Notes: a model not told the origin generated them from the letters alone. Counted from the stretch's first letter, positions 7,332 to 16,137 are shown. The stretch is 64,000 nt of DNA from an uncultured cyanobacterium (GCA_937899645.1 CALCCD010000013.1:1-64000), one strand, 5' to 3'. A program made the numbers and translations.

Positions 7332-9989
7332 CTAGGCGTCTTCTTTGACGGGGAAGCGGTTGACGGCATAGGCGGCGTCGCGGGCGAGGCTCTTCATGCG
7401 ATCGCTCAGGTGTGGCACGTGGGGGATTTGCGAGAGCACGTCGAGGGTGCGGCGCAGCACGCGGACGATGTCTCCATCGTCGAGACTGGTGTTACCGCAG
7501 AGGTCTTCCCACTCCGCGCCTTCTGCCCACTGCTCCACCAGGCCGACAAATTCGCGATCGAACCACACCGGCAGTGCCACGTCGTAGCGACGCTGCACCT
7601 GAAAAACTCGACGCCGCAGGCTTTTGACCGAGTCCAGTGCGCCGAGGACTTCTCGCGAGGGGTCGATCGCCGTCCAGGCATCCGGACGCGTCACTTCCAC
7701 CGTTACCGCCGCGCAAGCCGCTGTAAATTGAGGCATCTCGAGATCCTCAAACTCGTGGCTCATCAGCGCCAGACCGAGCCAGAGTTCGTTATCGCCGCGC
7801 AGCGCTGCGATCGCCTCGCCCAGCTCTGTCGGCTGCATCGACTCTTCCAGGCAGCTAAACTCCAGCAGGATATCGATCAGATCGAGGAAATCCTGCCAGT
7901 GGCGTCCCAGGTTGCGCTCGATCGCCTCCTGGCGTTGCTGGAGCTGCTCCTCGAGGCGTTCGACGCGGCGGAGCTGCTTGAGCAAGGCTTTCGGGTTGCC
8001 GACCTGCTGGACGGGGTGCGCCTCGAGTTCGACTTCGAGTTCGGCGACACGGTCTTGCCATTCGGCCACTTCCGGCGGGATTTCCGGTGGTGGAACCTGG
8101 GGGATGCGCTCGGCGATCGCCAGCGTATCGGCCATCCCGGCGATCGGGCGATCGCTCGAGACTAGATCTTGCGGCCAGCTGATTTCGTCCACTTCCGAGA
8201 GGCGCGGGATGTTGCCGAACAGGTGGACGACATCTTGGGGCATGGCGGCATACCAGGTGTTGTTGGCGCTCAGGCAGACGAGCTGGAGCGGGCGATCGCC
8301 ACCACCGGCCTTACCCACCAACACCGCCGAGATCGGCTCGGCCACCGTCACGTTCGGCCCTTTCAGATTCAAGACCGTGCCCGCCACTGCGAAGCGTAGC
8401 GCCAGCACCAGCGACTCCTGCCCGACGTCCTCGGCCTGGTCGCGCAGGGTCTTGAGGATGCGGCGCTCTTCCTGGAGACGTTCTTGCAGCTTGCGGTAGT
8501 TTTCGAGCGATTCGAGGTCGAGGTCGGCGATTTGCGCCTGAGCTTGGCCGAGGCGCGCTTCGACGTTGGCGACCTCGTCCTGCTGGGGCTTGAGGCTGAG
8601 ATTGGCGAGGTACTGCCCGAAGCTTCGCTCCACCAGGTCTTTGGCGCGATCGAGCGAGTGGATTTGCAGCAGGTTCAGCACCATACCGTAGGTAGGCGTG
8701 AACTGGCTGACGAGAGGATCCGCGCCGATGGTCGCTAGGTGCGCCGCTTCCTTCGCGCCCTCGAACGGCGACTCGAGCGCCACCACGTAACCGCGATCGT
8801 CCATGCCCCGCCGACCGGCACGCCCCGCCATTTGCAAAAACTCCGACGCGGTCAGCAAGCGGTGGCCGCTGTCGGTGCGTTTCGATAGACCCGCAATCAC
8901 GGTGGCGCGGGCGGGCATGTTGATTCCTGCCGCCAGTGTTTCGGTGGCGAACACCACTTTAATCAGGCCCTGCTGGAATAGCGACTCCACCAGTGACTTC
9001 CAGGCGGGCAAAACACCGGCATGGTGGGCGGCGATGCCGCGATAGAGCGGTTCGAGCTGGCTTTCGCGAACGGCTCCGGGGTTTTCTTCTACGAAGGCGT
9101 CGATAATTTTTGCGATGCGATCGGTTTGTTCGGCGTCGAGCAAGCTGAACGTGCCCATCTCCGCCACCGCCTTGTCACAGCCGCGCCGACTGAAGATGAA
9201 GTAAATCGCCGGGAGCATGTCGCGCTCGGCCAGCTTGGAGACGACGAAGCTGGGGGCGAGAGGTCGCGGGCGCGGTGGCTTTTTCGATCGCTTGGTGAAC
9301 TTGCCTTTTTTGAGCTTCTGCGGGCGGATTTTCGGGTTGATGGCCTTGCCCGCGCGATCGAGCAGGGGGAACATGCCGCGACCGCTGCAATAGTTGAACT
9401 CCAGCGGCACGGGGCGGTAGTCGGAGTACACCAGCTCGGTGGGGCCGTGAACTTCGGCGATCCAGTCGGCGAGCTGGCCGCTATTAGCGACGGTGGCGGA
9501 GAGGCCGACGAGCTGCATCCCCGGCGGGGCATAGACGATCGCCTCCTCCCAGACCGTGCCGCGCTGGCGATCGTTCATGTAGTGGCATTCGTCGAGGACT
9601 ACGGTTTCCACGTCGCGAACGGACGTGCCGACTTCGCCGATCGGCGTACCGTAGAGCATATTGCGGAAGATCTCGGTGGTCATCACCAGGATTGGGGCTT
9701 CGCGCTCGATCGCGATATCGCCCGTCAGCAGCCCGACTTTGTCGTTGCCGAATTTCTCGCGGAAGTCACGTAGTTTTTGGTTGCTCAGCGCCTTGAGCGG
9801 GGTGGTGTAAAAGACACGCTTGCCGCGCGTCAGGGCGCGGTGGATGGCGTATTCGCCGATCAGGGTTTTGCCGGAGCCGGTGGGGGCGCAGACGATCGCG
9901 GATTTGCCGTCGTTGAGCGCTTCGATCGCCTGGAGTTGGAAGCGATCGAGGTCGAAGGGGAAAAGCTGGCGCAAGTCGAGTTCTGACAT
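7332..9989 (-). CDS. Ski2/Mtr4-like DEAD/DEAH-box RNA helicase
   Basis: An 885-residue superfamily 2 helicase. Motif I is APTGSGKT (residues about 35-42), motif II DECHY (about 133-137), motif III SATVAN, and motif VI AGRAGRRGMD at about 390-400. The C-terminal half has a long charged coiled-coil region and a DSHCT-like helical domain (ending near SRIPHVPHLSDRMKSLARDA-type sequence), as in Ski2/Mtr4 helicases that feed RNA to exonucleases. This type is standard in cyanobacteria. It would act in the cytoplasm on structured RNA. Start ATG 9989 gives MSELDLRQLFPF, a usual N-terminus. It is transcribed alone, convergent with the ferredoxin. Confidence 0.9.
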   Translation of the reverse strand: MSELDLRQLFPFDLDRFQLQAIEALNDGKSAIVCAPTGSGKTLIGEYAIHRALTRGKRVFYTTPLKALSNQKLRDFREKFGNDKVGLLTGDIAIEREAPILVMTTEIFRNMLYGTPIGEVGTSVRDVETVVLDECHYMNDRQRGTVWEEAIVYAPPGMQLVGLSATVANSGQLADWIAEVHGPTELVYSDYRPVPLEFNYCSGRGMFPLLDRAGKAINPKIRPQKLKKGKFTKRSKKPPRPRPLAPSFVVSKLAERDMLPAIYFIFSRRGCDKAVAEMGTFSLLDAEQTDRIAKIIDAFVEENPGAVRESQLEPLYRGIAAHHAGVLPAWKSLVESLFQQGLIKVVFATETLAAGINMPARATVIAGLSKRTDSGHRLLTASEFLQMAGRAGRRGMDDRGYVVALESPFEGAKEAAHLATIGADPLVSQFTPTYGMVLNLLQIHSLDRAKDLVERSFGQYLANLSLKPQQDEVANVEARLGQAQAQIADLDLESLENYRKLQERLQEERRILKTLRDQAEDVGQESLVLALRFAVAGTVLNLKGPNVTVAEPISAVLVGKAGGGDRPLQLVCLSANNTWYAAMPQDVVHLFGNIPRLSEVDEISWPQDLVSSDRPIAGMADTLAIAERIPQVPPPEIPPEVAEWQDRVAELEVELEAHPVQQVGNPKALLKQLRRVERLEEQLQQRQEAIERNLGRHWQDFLDLIDILLEFSCLEESMQPTELGEAIAALRGDNELWLGLALMSHEFEDLEMPQFTAACAAVTVEVTRPDAWTAIDPSREVLGALDSVKSLRRRVFQVQRRYDVALPVWFDREFVGLVEQWAEGAEWEDLCGNTSLDDGDIVRVLRRTLDVLSQIPHVPHLSDRMKSLARDAAYAVNRFPVKEDA

Positions 9990-10082
9990 GGCCTCTATTT
10001 TACGTCGGGAGCGGTCGCGTTATGCGTACAGTTATCTCGGATAGGCCGACTGATGAGTAGTACCGTAAGGGAGAGAATGCAG

Positions 10083-10397
10083 ATGAAGAGTCTGGAGCGA
10101 ATCGGACTCGATCTGACGCAGGGAAACTTTGACTTCACTCGTCATGCCTTCAAACGTGCCGTCGAGCGAAATATCAGCGATCGCGAGCTTATCGAGTGCG
10201 ACAGCAAGATTCGGCTTGTGGAGGACTACCCGGACGATAAGTACACGCCGAGTTGCCTGATTCTGGGATTCACCGAGCGGCAGAGGCCATTACACCTACA
10301 GGTCTCGCGAGCGGAGACAGCCAACGTCAAAATCATCACGCTCTACGAGCCCGATCCGAGCTGCTGGGAGAATAATTCAATTCGGAGAGACGCATGA
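10083..10397 (+). CDS. DUF4258 family protein, putative toxin
   Basis: A 104-residue protein matching the DUF4258 pattern: FDFTRHAFKRAVERNISDRE near the start, then LVEDYPDDKYTPSCLILGF and the repeated strand LHLQVSR...IITLYEPD. DUF4258 proteins often pair with an antitoxin and are thought to be RNase-like toxins. I chose ATG 10083 because AAGGGAG at 10067-10073 sits about nine bases away; ATG 10077 is too close to that site and 10053 lacks one. The stop overlaps the next gene's ATG by four bases, so the two are co-translated. The toxin role is inferred from family and pairing, not shown. Confidence 0.75.
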   Translation: MKSLERIGLDLTQGNFDFTRHAFKRAVERNISDRELIECDSKIRLVEDYPDDKYTPSCLILGFTERQRPLHLQVSRAETANVKIITLYEPDPSCWENNSIRRDA

Positions 10398-10621
10398 ATC
10401 ACTGTCACGTTTGCAATGGCGATCGCTTCCATTCGGAGACGACGAGCGAAATTTTTGAGATTGACGGTCGTTTTTTGCTGGTGGAGGGGATTCCGGTTCG
10501 CGTGTGCGATCGGTGTGGGGAGGAGACTTTCGATCGTGCGACGACGGAGCGTATTCGGGGGTTGTTGCACGGTGAGTCACAGCCGGTAAGGACGATCGAG
10601 GTGGGTGTTTTTTCGCTGTAG
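10394..10621 (+). CDS. YgiT-type zinc-finger protein, putative antitoxin
   Basis: A 75-residue protein with the paired CxxC motifs of the YgiT/MqsA N-terminal zinc finger: CHVC at residues 4-7 and CDRC at 40-43, separated by strands SEIFEIDGRFLLVEGIPV. Residues 44-60 (GEETFDRATTERIRGLL) continue the fold. It lacks the MqsA helix-turn-helix domain, so it is the short form that usually sits beside DUF4258 or MqsR-like toxins. Its start overlaps the end of the DUF4258 gene, which supports one operon. Known antitoxins of this type bind their toxin directly. Confidence 0.78.
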   Translation: MNHCHVCNGDRFHSETTSEIFEIDGRFLLVEGIPVRVCDRCGEETFDRATTERIRGLLHGESQPVRTIEVGVFSL

Positions 10622-10999
10622 CGCGATCGCAGAGCTGGGCGATCGCGGTAACAAGACTTGGGAAGCTTGCGAGTGTGAGCCGATCGATTCAACACGCCCA
10701 GTTTAATCTCGATTTCCGCGCGCCAGCTTTTAGCTCCGATAATTACACTTACCAGATTTAAAAGCATTTCTCTAAAATCACCTTTTGGTAAAGCTTTCAG
10801 CGATTTTAGATCCTTGTTGCGAATGACACGATCGGCCTTATTGCAAACGTTGCGCCCCGCCAGTTGCAATAGCGCATCGCGCTCGCAACAGCCGTTCCCA
10901 ACATCCATCGCACCTGAAAACCGCGCCCCCTAAGTCCAGCCGCACGAGTCGGGGTAATATTCGAGGCAACTGCCCGCAACGCCGCCTCGTCCCCATCGG
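10622..10999. other. 378-bp gap with HIP1 hairpin and possible gene fragment
   Basis: It opens with two HIP1 octamers (10622-10629 and 10640-10647) that can pair as an 8-bp stem after the antitoxin gene. From about 10690 to 10870 the base composition turns AT-rich and one minus-strand frame reads like a protein piece (IRNKDLKSLKALPKGDFREM, then LLNLVSVIIGAKSWRAEI). No start, stop or family supports a complete gene. I read it as a possible decayed fragment. Confidence 0.4.
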
Positions 11000-12064
11000 A
11001 TGCCACAGTACTTTTTTCATCTACTCGCGTTTTTTGTCGCCTGCGCGATCGTCCTCATCACGACACCGATCGTCCGCAAATTCGGCCTCGAAAGCGGCCT
11101 CGTCGATAACCCCAACGCCCGCAAGGTTCACGATCGGCCGATGGTACGGCTGGGCGGCGTCTCGATCTTCATCGGAAGCACCGTGGCGCTGCTGACCGTC
11201 TGGCGACTCGGCGGCTTTATCGACGCCCAGGGCAACGTTCTCAACCCCCAGGCCGAATACGAAATCTGGGGCGTGATCGTCGGTGGGCTGCTCTTCTTTT
11301 GTATTGGCCTCGCCGACGATCTGTTTAACCTTTCGGCGATCGTCAGGCTGCTGCTGCAAGTCACCGTCGCCAGCGCAGTTTGGTCGATCGGCAACGTGCA
11401 GGTCAACGTGCTTAGCGTGCCCTTTGGCGACATGCTCGAACTCAGCGAGCCGGTGAGTTGGCTCGTGACGATCCTCTGGCTGGTGGGGATGACGAATGCG
11501 ATCAACTGGATCGACGGGCTCGACGGGCTAGCGGCTGGCGTCTCGGGCATCGCCGCGACGATCATGTTGTTTGTGAGCCTGTTCGCCGATCGCCCTGCGG
11601 CGGCGCTGATCGCTGCGGCACTGGCGGGCGGAACCCTTGGATTTTTGCGCTACAACTTCAACCCCGCGCAGATCTTTATGGGCGACGGCGGCTCGTACTA
11701 TCTCGGGTTTACGCTGGCGGCGGTGGGCATCGTCGGGCTGATCAAGAGCAGTACGGTGACGGCGGTGCTGCTGCCCTACGTGATCCTGGCCGTGCCGCTG
11801 GTGGATATGTCGGCGGTAATTTTCGATCGGCTTCGCAGCGGCAAATCCCCATTTACCGCCGATAAGCGCCACCTCCACCACCGGCTGCTCGACGCGGGTT
11901 TTTCCCATCGATCGACCGTACTGTTTATTTACGTGCTGACGCTCTGGGCGGGCAGCTTGGCACTAGTGTTCGCACGGGTTCCCAGCGGCGTCTTCTATGC
12001 CGGAGCCGCGACGGTGCTGCTGGGTTACACGGGCTTCCTGTGCTGGCGACGCCGCGAAGGATAG
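11000..12064 (+). CDS. Undecaprenyl-phosphate GlcNAc/hexosamine-1-phosphate transferase (WecA/TagO/MraY family)
   Basis: A 354-residue polytopic membrane enzyme of the polyprenyl-phosphate sugar-1-phosphate transferase family. It carries the conserved cytoplasmic motifs: VHDRPMVRLGG (residues about 44-54), the Asp pair in LADDLFNLSA, NWIDGLDGLAAG (about 168-179), FMGDGGSYYLGF, and the His cluster DKRHLHHRLLDAGFS. It should transfer a sugar phosphate from a UDP-sugar to undecaprenyl phosphate at the inner face of the plasma membrane, starting a cell-surface glycan. The His-rich loop and lack of MraY-specific sequence favour WecA/TagO over MraY. The sugar cannot be told from sequence. ATG 11000 gives a sensible first helix. 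Confidence 0.88.
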   Translation: MPQYFFHLLAFFVACAIVLITTPIVRKFGLESGLVDNPNARKVHDRPMVRLGGVSIFIGSTVALLTVWRLGGFIDAQGNVLNPQAEYEIWGVIVGGLLFFCIGLADDLFNLSAIVRLLLQVTVASAVWSIGNVQVNVLSVPFGDMLELSEPVSWLVTILWLVGMTNAINWIDGLDGLAAGVSGIAATIMLFVSLFADRPAAALIAAALAGGTLGFLRYNFNPAQIFMGDGGSYYLGFTLAAVGIVGLIKSSTVTAVLLPYVILAVPLVDMSAVIFDRLRSGKSPFTADKRHLHHRLLDAGFSHRSTVLFIYVLTLWAGSLALVFARVPSGVFYAGAATVLLGYTGFLCWRRREG

Positions 12065-12222
12065 CCGCAGCGCAGTTGCCATCGCAACACCGACATGACA
12101 ATTCACCCAAACTTGCTCTGCATCATTGCGATCGTGAGGCAAATTGCAGCAGGGATCTCCCAGGGCGCTGAATTCACCTCACATTGGGTTGGGAAAAGAC
12201 AGACAGATCTGCACCCAGTCCA

Positions 12223-12468
12223 TCATTGAGCCCTGAGTTGAAGATGCTGCCGAATCGCCACTCCAGAAGCAATCGAGCCTAAATCTTGCTCTTGGTACTG
12301 TCGTTGAAGCTCTTTTTCAAGCAAAGGAGACATTGTCCGAACAAAGGCCATCTTTACCTGGAATTCGTACAGCTCGATTCGAGCCTTACGATTCTTACAA
12401 CATCCCTGCTTCCAGCGTCCGCTTGCATGCAATTCGCAAGTTTCTTCAGCGTGGTTATTGATTGCCAT
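12223..12468 (-). CDS. Small hypothetical protein
   Basis: An 80-residue protein, not recognised. The first part is His/Cys-bearing (NNHAEETCELHASGRWKQGC), then a basic stretch, then a charged helical C-terminus (SPLLEKELQRQYQEQDLG). I chose ATG 12468 (MAINNHAEE) because GGTAAAGAA lies just upstream; an alternative ATG at 12510 adds 14 residues. It lies at the left edge of an AT-richer island that includes the NACHT gene, on the same strand, and may belong to that acquisition. Confidence 0.4.
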   Translation of the reverse strand: MAINNHAEETCELHASGRWKQGCCKNRKARIELYEFQVKMAFVRTMSPLLEKELQRQYQEQDLGSIASGVAIRQHLQLRAQ

Positions 12469-12584
12469 TTCTTTACCACCATTACTATGGGAGCCAACCT
12501 CATGGCTCACGATCGATGCTCCGAGAAGTGACTTATGGAGTATTGATACTCGAGCTAATCAGCCGATACAAAAACAAATAGCAT

Positions 12585-12640
12585 GGAAATTAGCGGAAAT
12601 TAGCGGAAGAGAGAAACGGAAATAGACGGAAATAATTAGA
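12585..12640 (+). repeat. Array of about five GGAAATTAGC-like 10-bp units
   Basis: Units start at 12585, 12595, 12605, 12618 and 12628. The first two are identical GGAAATTAGC; the others begin GGAAGAGAGA, GGAAATAGAC and GGAAATAATT. The roughly 10-bp spacing puts each unit on the same face of the helix, as in operators or iterons. Related motifs in the opposite orientation lie beyond the other end of the NACHT gene (15391-15423). Confidence 0.55.
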
Positions 12641-12691
12641 AACAAAGAAAAGCACCAAGGCTCACTCTCGGAGAGGTTGACCTCAGTGCTT
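12640..12691 (-). terminator. Terminator of the NACHT gene
   Basis: Read on the minus strand, AAGCAC (12691-12686) pairs with GTGCTT (12655-12650), with further GG/CC and CTC/GAG pairs inside, followed by TTCTTTGTTTC. It lies about 75 bp after the NACHT stop codon. Confidence 0.55.
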
Positions 12692-12764
12692 AGCGTGGTG
12701 GAGGCGAGACAGAATTCCGACTGTCCCATCAAACAAAGCCAGGAGCTAAAACAGCCTGCATCCC

Positions 12765-15311
12765 CTATGCAGCCGTCAGTTCTTCCGGTAGCGAGTCATA
12801 GGGGAGAAACAGGTAATTGAAGATCAACTCGCGATCGGCACGGCTACAGTAGATGTCGTTTTGTAAACATTCTGCGAGTAGAAGATTGAGCTGATTGTAT
12901 TCGGCAAGGGCTTTCTGCGCGTCAGCTGAAAGCTTCTCGCCACCTCCCGTCCCATAGTTCTTCTGCATATGGCTTGAGAGGCGGTTCGCCCAACCTAACC
13001 AGTTGGCCGCATCCTTGAGAGAGCTCGGTCGCGATTGCCGCAGCCGTACCAACTCTGCTAGCGACTCTTGAACTTCTGGATTATCGATCAATGCTGTTCG
13101 TGCAATCTCGATAATTTTATCGAAAGTTTCATCAAAGCCTTCTATTCCCTCATTTTGCAGACTGTCATCAAACTCGCTGATATATCCAATATTCTCAGAC
13201 TTGCCTTTCGAAAAGTTCCGCGCTCTGGTCAGGAGGAACGCAAGACTAAGCTGAAACTCACACAAAGGAGTTCGGGCTTTCGTATCGTACAGGCTTAGGT
13301 TTGTCTCGCGCAGTTTGTACGCAATTGGAACCGCATTTTCCTTAACGGTATTGGGTACGGAATCGGGATCGCTATTTAGATCTGTATTGTAGTCATAGGC
13401 GGCAATACAAGAGCGCCAAGACGGAGTACCAACGTCGGCTTTCTTTGTCATTGAGTCGAGCCAGTGTAGCCATTTTTGAAGTTCCGGGACTTGACGTATG
13501 GATTCTTGCGTATGAAAAAATATACGCTTTAATGCCATTGCCGTATCTTGAGGCTTGCGTAGAGCGGCAATCAAATTTTGTATTACAGAATACCACTTTG
13601 GATCTTTGATATTAGCGTCTATTTTATCTAGGATATCCATAATTTCTACTTCTTCTTTAAGGGCTTCAGCCGCTAGATATTCTTGAAAGGATAGGTGTGA
13701 AAACGTATACGCAGTAGAGCCGAGGGAGATGAGCAAACCATTTTGAGCCTCGATCGCACGTAAGACTGCCCGACTATCCAAATCCTTTTTCTCAGGTTTA
13801 TACCCCTGGACATTGATAATAAAGTCTCGCACGATCTCCTCTAGCTCTTCTCGCTCCCATGCGTGTTGAACTCTCGCACCAGAAAATCCTGCACACGCAA
13901 TACGTGCAAGTAGCGCTTTACGGTTTCGCAGCGAAATATCTGTGCGAGACCGAAGATTATGGGGAACAGGCTCTCGTGTTAATGAAATTGGATCTCGCGT
14001 CACGCGTTTTTCAGAGTCCCATTTACGGATAAATAATTCAATGGCATCTGCAAATAGCGCCCTTTGATCTTTAGGGAACTCATAGCCATTTTGATACAGT
14101 TGGCACATCACAGCGAGAAGGAGTGGCGTTCTTGCGAGCTCTCGCATTCGATCGTTGGACTCCAGCGCCTGAAGGAATAAGCGAGCACTTTCCTTTTTGC
14201 TTCGCTCTTCAACCTCCCGATCGCTATCAAAGAACTTTCTCACATACTGCTCAATACGATCCCCATCCAGATCGACCATTTCGATCTCTCTGAAGTCTGG
14301 AGCAGGAACGCTTCGCGGTGCACCAAAGCGACAACAGAGAACAAACGAGTTTTCGGGAAAATCTCTCACCAAAAAGCTAATCAAAGAATCAAGACGACTG
14401 ATATCTTGACTCGGGACTTCATCTAACCCATCAATCAAGAAGATGCATCGCCCCTGCTTCCATAGATTTTGAATAAGATATTGAGCTTCTTGAATTCCCT
14501 CAGCATCTTCCTCGTCAATCTTGAGATGGCGGCAGAAGCTTCGAATGATATATGCGCGGAGGTCTTCTCCCTCCTGCCGATATTTTTCTTCCTTACAGAA
14601 GGTATTAAGGTCTATAAATAATGGCAGCAAAGAATTCTCATCTGTTAGATCGAATTCTTTGACCAAGTCAAGGCCGACTAGCTTGAGCCCCGTGGTCTTC
14701 CCGGAACCTGCACTCCCCCAAACTTGAAGATGCTTGAATTTACGGACAGCCGTGGCGAAAGAAATCTTGTTCCCTTGATTGATTTGGCTCCAGAAGCTCA
14801 GCCGATCTAAAGATATTCCGGACACCTCAGCTGCCAACTCACCAACATTTATCTTCATTCGCTTGACGACGGTATCGAAGACTAATGGGTCTGTTGAGAC
14901 CGATAGGAGATCTTTCCCATAGGACATTCCAGGAATTCGGGCTGTCCCATTCGCTTTTAAGAACTCCTCCTTGTAAGACGCGATCCAACTTGACTTGTTG
15001 TCGATGCTTGTAGATTCCTCGATCTCCTCTATTGCTTCTGGTGCATCTTCAGCGATCTCTGAAAGCAACTCAATATAGCTTTTTTCACACAACTCCTCAC
15101 ACAAAATATTGAGTGTTGTATCTCGTGCGGAATCAAATAAATCTTGCTTTTTGAGCACGTTACGAAGCGTACGCTCAGATACTAGTTGATTTCCTTCTTG
15201 ATCAAATCCGATCTTTTCATGCAGCCGTTTGGCAGAGCTACCAAATTTATGGCTAAAAGCGACTTGTAGCTTTTCTCGAACTTTTTCTCGAACCCTCTGT
15301 TCATTAGTCAT
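12765..15311 (-). CDS. NACHT-domain STAND NTPase, candidate anti-phage defence gene
   Basis: An 848-residue STAND NTPase. Residues 1-100 are a charged helical N-terminal domain (opening MTNEQRVREKVREKLQVAFS). The NACHT core has Walker A GSAGSGKTTG (199-208), Walker B FLIDGLDE (291-298), sensor-like LCCRFGAPR and the winged-helix block FSHLSFQEYLAAEAL (about 537-550). The C-terminal 300 residues are helical with no leucine-rich or WD repeats that I can see. Bacterial NACHT proteins of this kind are known or suspected to sense phage and trigger defence; the effector part here is not recognised. The gene is clearly AT-richer than its neighbours and looks horizontally acquired. A TATAAA-like -10 precedes it on the minus strand near 15350. 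Confidence 0.85.
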   Translation of the reverse strand: MTNEQRVREKVREKLQVAFSHKFGSSAKRLHEKIGFDQEGNQLVSERTLRNVLKKQDLFDSARDTTLNILCEELCEKSYIELLSEIAEDAPEAIEEIEESTSIDNKSSWIASYKEEFLKANGTARIPGMSYGKDLLSVSTDPLVFDTVVKRMKINVGELAAEVSGISLDRLSFWSQINQGNKISFATAVRKFKHLQVWGSAGSGKTTGLKLVGLDLVKEFDLTDENSLLPLFIDLNTFCKEEKYRQEGEDLRAYIIRSFCRHLKIDEEDAEGIQEAQYLIQNLWKQGRCIFLIDGLDEVPSQDISRLDSLISFLVRDFPENSFVLCCRFGAPRSVPAPDFREIEMVDLDGDRIEQYVRKFFDSDREVEERSKKESARLFLQALESNDRMRELARTPLLLAVMCQLYQNGYEFPKDQRALFADAIELFIRKWDSEKRVTRDPISLTREPVPHNLRSRTDISLRNRKALLARIACAGFSGARVQHAWEREELEEIVRDFIINVQGYKPEKKDLDSRAVLRAIEAQNGLLISLGSTAYTFSHLSFQEYLAAEALKEEVEIMDILDKIDANIKDPKWYSVIQNLIAALRKPQDTAMALKRIFFHTQESIRQVPELQKWLHWLDSMTKKADVGTPSWRSCIAAYDYNTDLNSDPDSVPNTVKENAVPIAYKLRETNLSLYDTKARTPLCEFQLSLAFLLTRARNFSKGKSENIGYISEFDDSLQNEGIEGFDETFDKIIEIARTALIDNPEVQESLAELVRLRQSRPSSLKDAANWLGWANRLSSHMQKNYGTGGGEKLSADAQKALAEYNQLNLLLAECLQNDIYCSRADRELIFNYLFLPYDSLPEELTAA

Positions 15312-15555
15312 GGAAAGAACCTGTGGATGTAAACAGGACTCACAGCTGTTTTTATACTAGACCGATTTCCGTGGCTAGGAAGCTATTTTACTAATTTCCT
15401 TGAATTTCTCGGAACTTCCATGCGGGGAATGTTGACAGTTGGAAACACAGAAATTCCGGGCAGTTCACCGAGGTTTTCTATTTTCCTCTTATTTCATTGC
15501 AACCCATAAATTCTCTTTATAGGCTGGAGCCACTTCACTAAATAGGAAGATCCAA
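15312..15555. promoter_or_regulatory. Divergent promoter region of the NACHT island
   Basis: An AT-rich 244-bp region. On the minus strand a TATAAA-like -10 lies about 35-40 bp before the NACHT start. On the plus strand TTGCAA (about 15497) and TTTATA (about 15518) form a plausible -35/-10 pair before the small membrane protein, whose RBS AGGAAGA is at 15543-15549. GGAAATT-like motifs (15391-15423) sit in the middle. Confidence 0.45.
15391..15423 (-). repeat. GGAAATTAG / GCATGGAA motifs, inverted copy
   Basis: The minus strand reads GCATGGAA (15423-15416) and GGAAATTAG (15399-15391). The same words occur on the plus strand at 12581-12603 beyond the NACHT 3' end, so the gene is bracketed by inverted copies of the motif. 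The intervening sequence is not identical, so this is a motif match rather than a long repeat. Confidence 0.45.
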
Positions 15556-15852
15556 ATGCAAACGCACAATACGAATAAAAAACGTTCTCTTCTGATTCGT
15601 TGGTTTGAGGAGGTTTGGTCTAAACCTTCGCATAAATACATGCTTGCAATCTTGATCTTTGCCTTCTATTATCCGCCGCCAATCGTCAATCAGTCAGTAG
15701 ATGCTTTGGTGGAGGCTGTGGAACAGCTTCCGATCGAGGATATCAAACATCTGGAGCTTGATATCCCACCTGGAAAATTCCGTGCAGAGTTTAACTCAGA
15801 TTCCGAGGATCTCGATCCTGACTCGGACTCGAATTCTGATTCCGAAAAGTAA
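15556..15852 (+). CDS. Small one-helix membrane protein with acidic tail
   Basis: A 98-residue protein, not recognised. Residues 1-28 are basic, residues about 29-45 (MLAILIFAFYYPPPIV) form one short membrane segment, and residues 70-98 are a very acidic Asp/Ser tail (DLDPDSDSNSDSEK). It has a good RBS (AGGAAGA, seven bases before ATG). It is divergent from the NACHT gene and shares its promoter region and AT-rich composition, so it may be part of the same acquired unit. The role is unknown; partner or accessory to the NACHT protein is a guess. Confidence 0.6.
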   Translation: MQTHNTNKKRSLLIRWFEEVWSKPSHKYMLAILIFAFYYPPPIVNQSVDALVEAVEQLPIEDIKHLELDIPPGKFRAEFNSDSEDLDPDSDSNSDSEK

Positions 15853-15942
15853 AAATCTCACTCCAGGGATTTGTCACAAGTCCGTTTAGTTGACGCGGGT
15901 GCACGACTCCCACACAACACTTGCCCACAGGAGAACAACAAT

Positions 15943-16137
15943 ATGCGATACGACAATTCCAAGCGCCATCACACGCGTAAGCAGCACGATCGCCATGCTC
16001 GCTCGCCCAATCCTTTCGGGTGCGGTGTCTGCGCTCCCTGGCTCTCGGTTGCCGTCTTCCTGCTCAATTCCGAGCCGTCCGAGTATAAGACTCCAGAAGC
16101 GTCACCGGCGACTTCCCCGACGGCAGCTCTCTACTAA
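15943..16137 (+). CDS. Possible 64-residue small protein
   Basis: A short basic protein starting MRYDNSKRHHTRKQHDRHA, with a short central hydrophobic run (CAPWLSVAVFLLN). ATG 15943 is preceded by AGGAG about nine bases upstream, a strong RBS, which is the main support. A good terminator (16199-16235) follows. No family is recognised and coding evidence is limited by length. Confidence 0.35.
   Translation: MRYDNSKRHHTRKQHDRHARSPNPFGCGVCAPWLSVAVFLLNSEPSEYKTPEASPATSPTAALY

Noticed and set aside
12105-12180. Possible gene remnant with repeated AATTCACC words after the glycosyl phosphotransferase
   Set aside because: A short minus-strand stretch reads APWEIPAAICLTIAMMQ, but there is no frame of useful length and no family to compare.
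12650-12720. tRNA-like GGAGAGGTTGACCTCAGTGC stretch
   Set aside because: It has no complete acceptor, anticodon or T-arm; the same bases form the minus-strand NACHT terminator.
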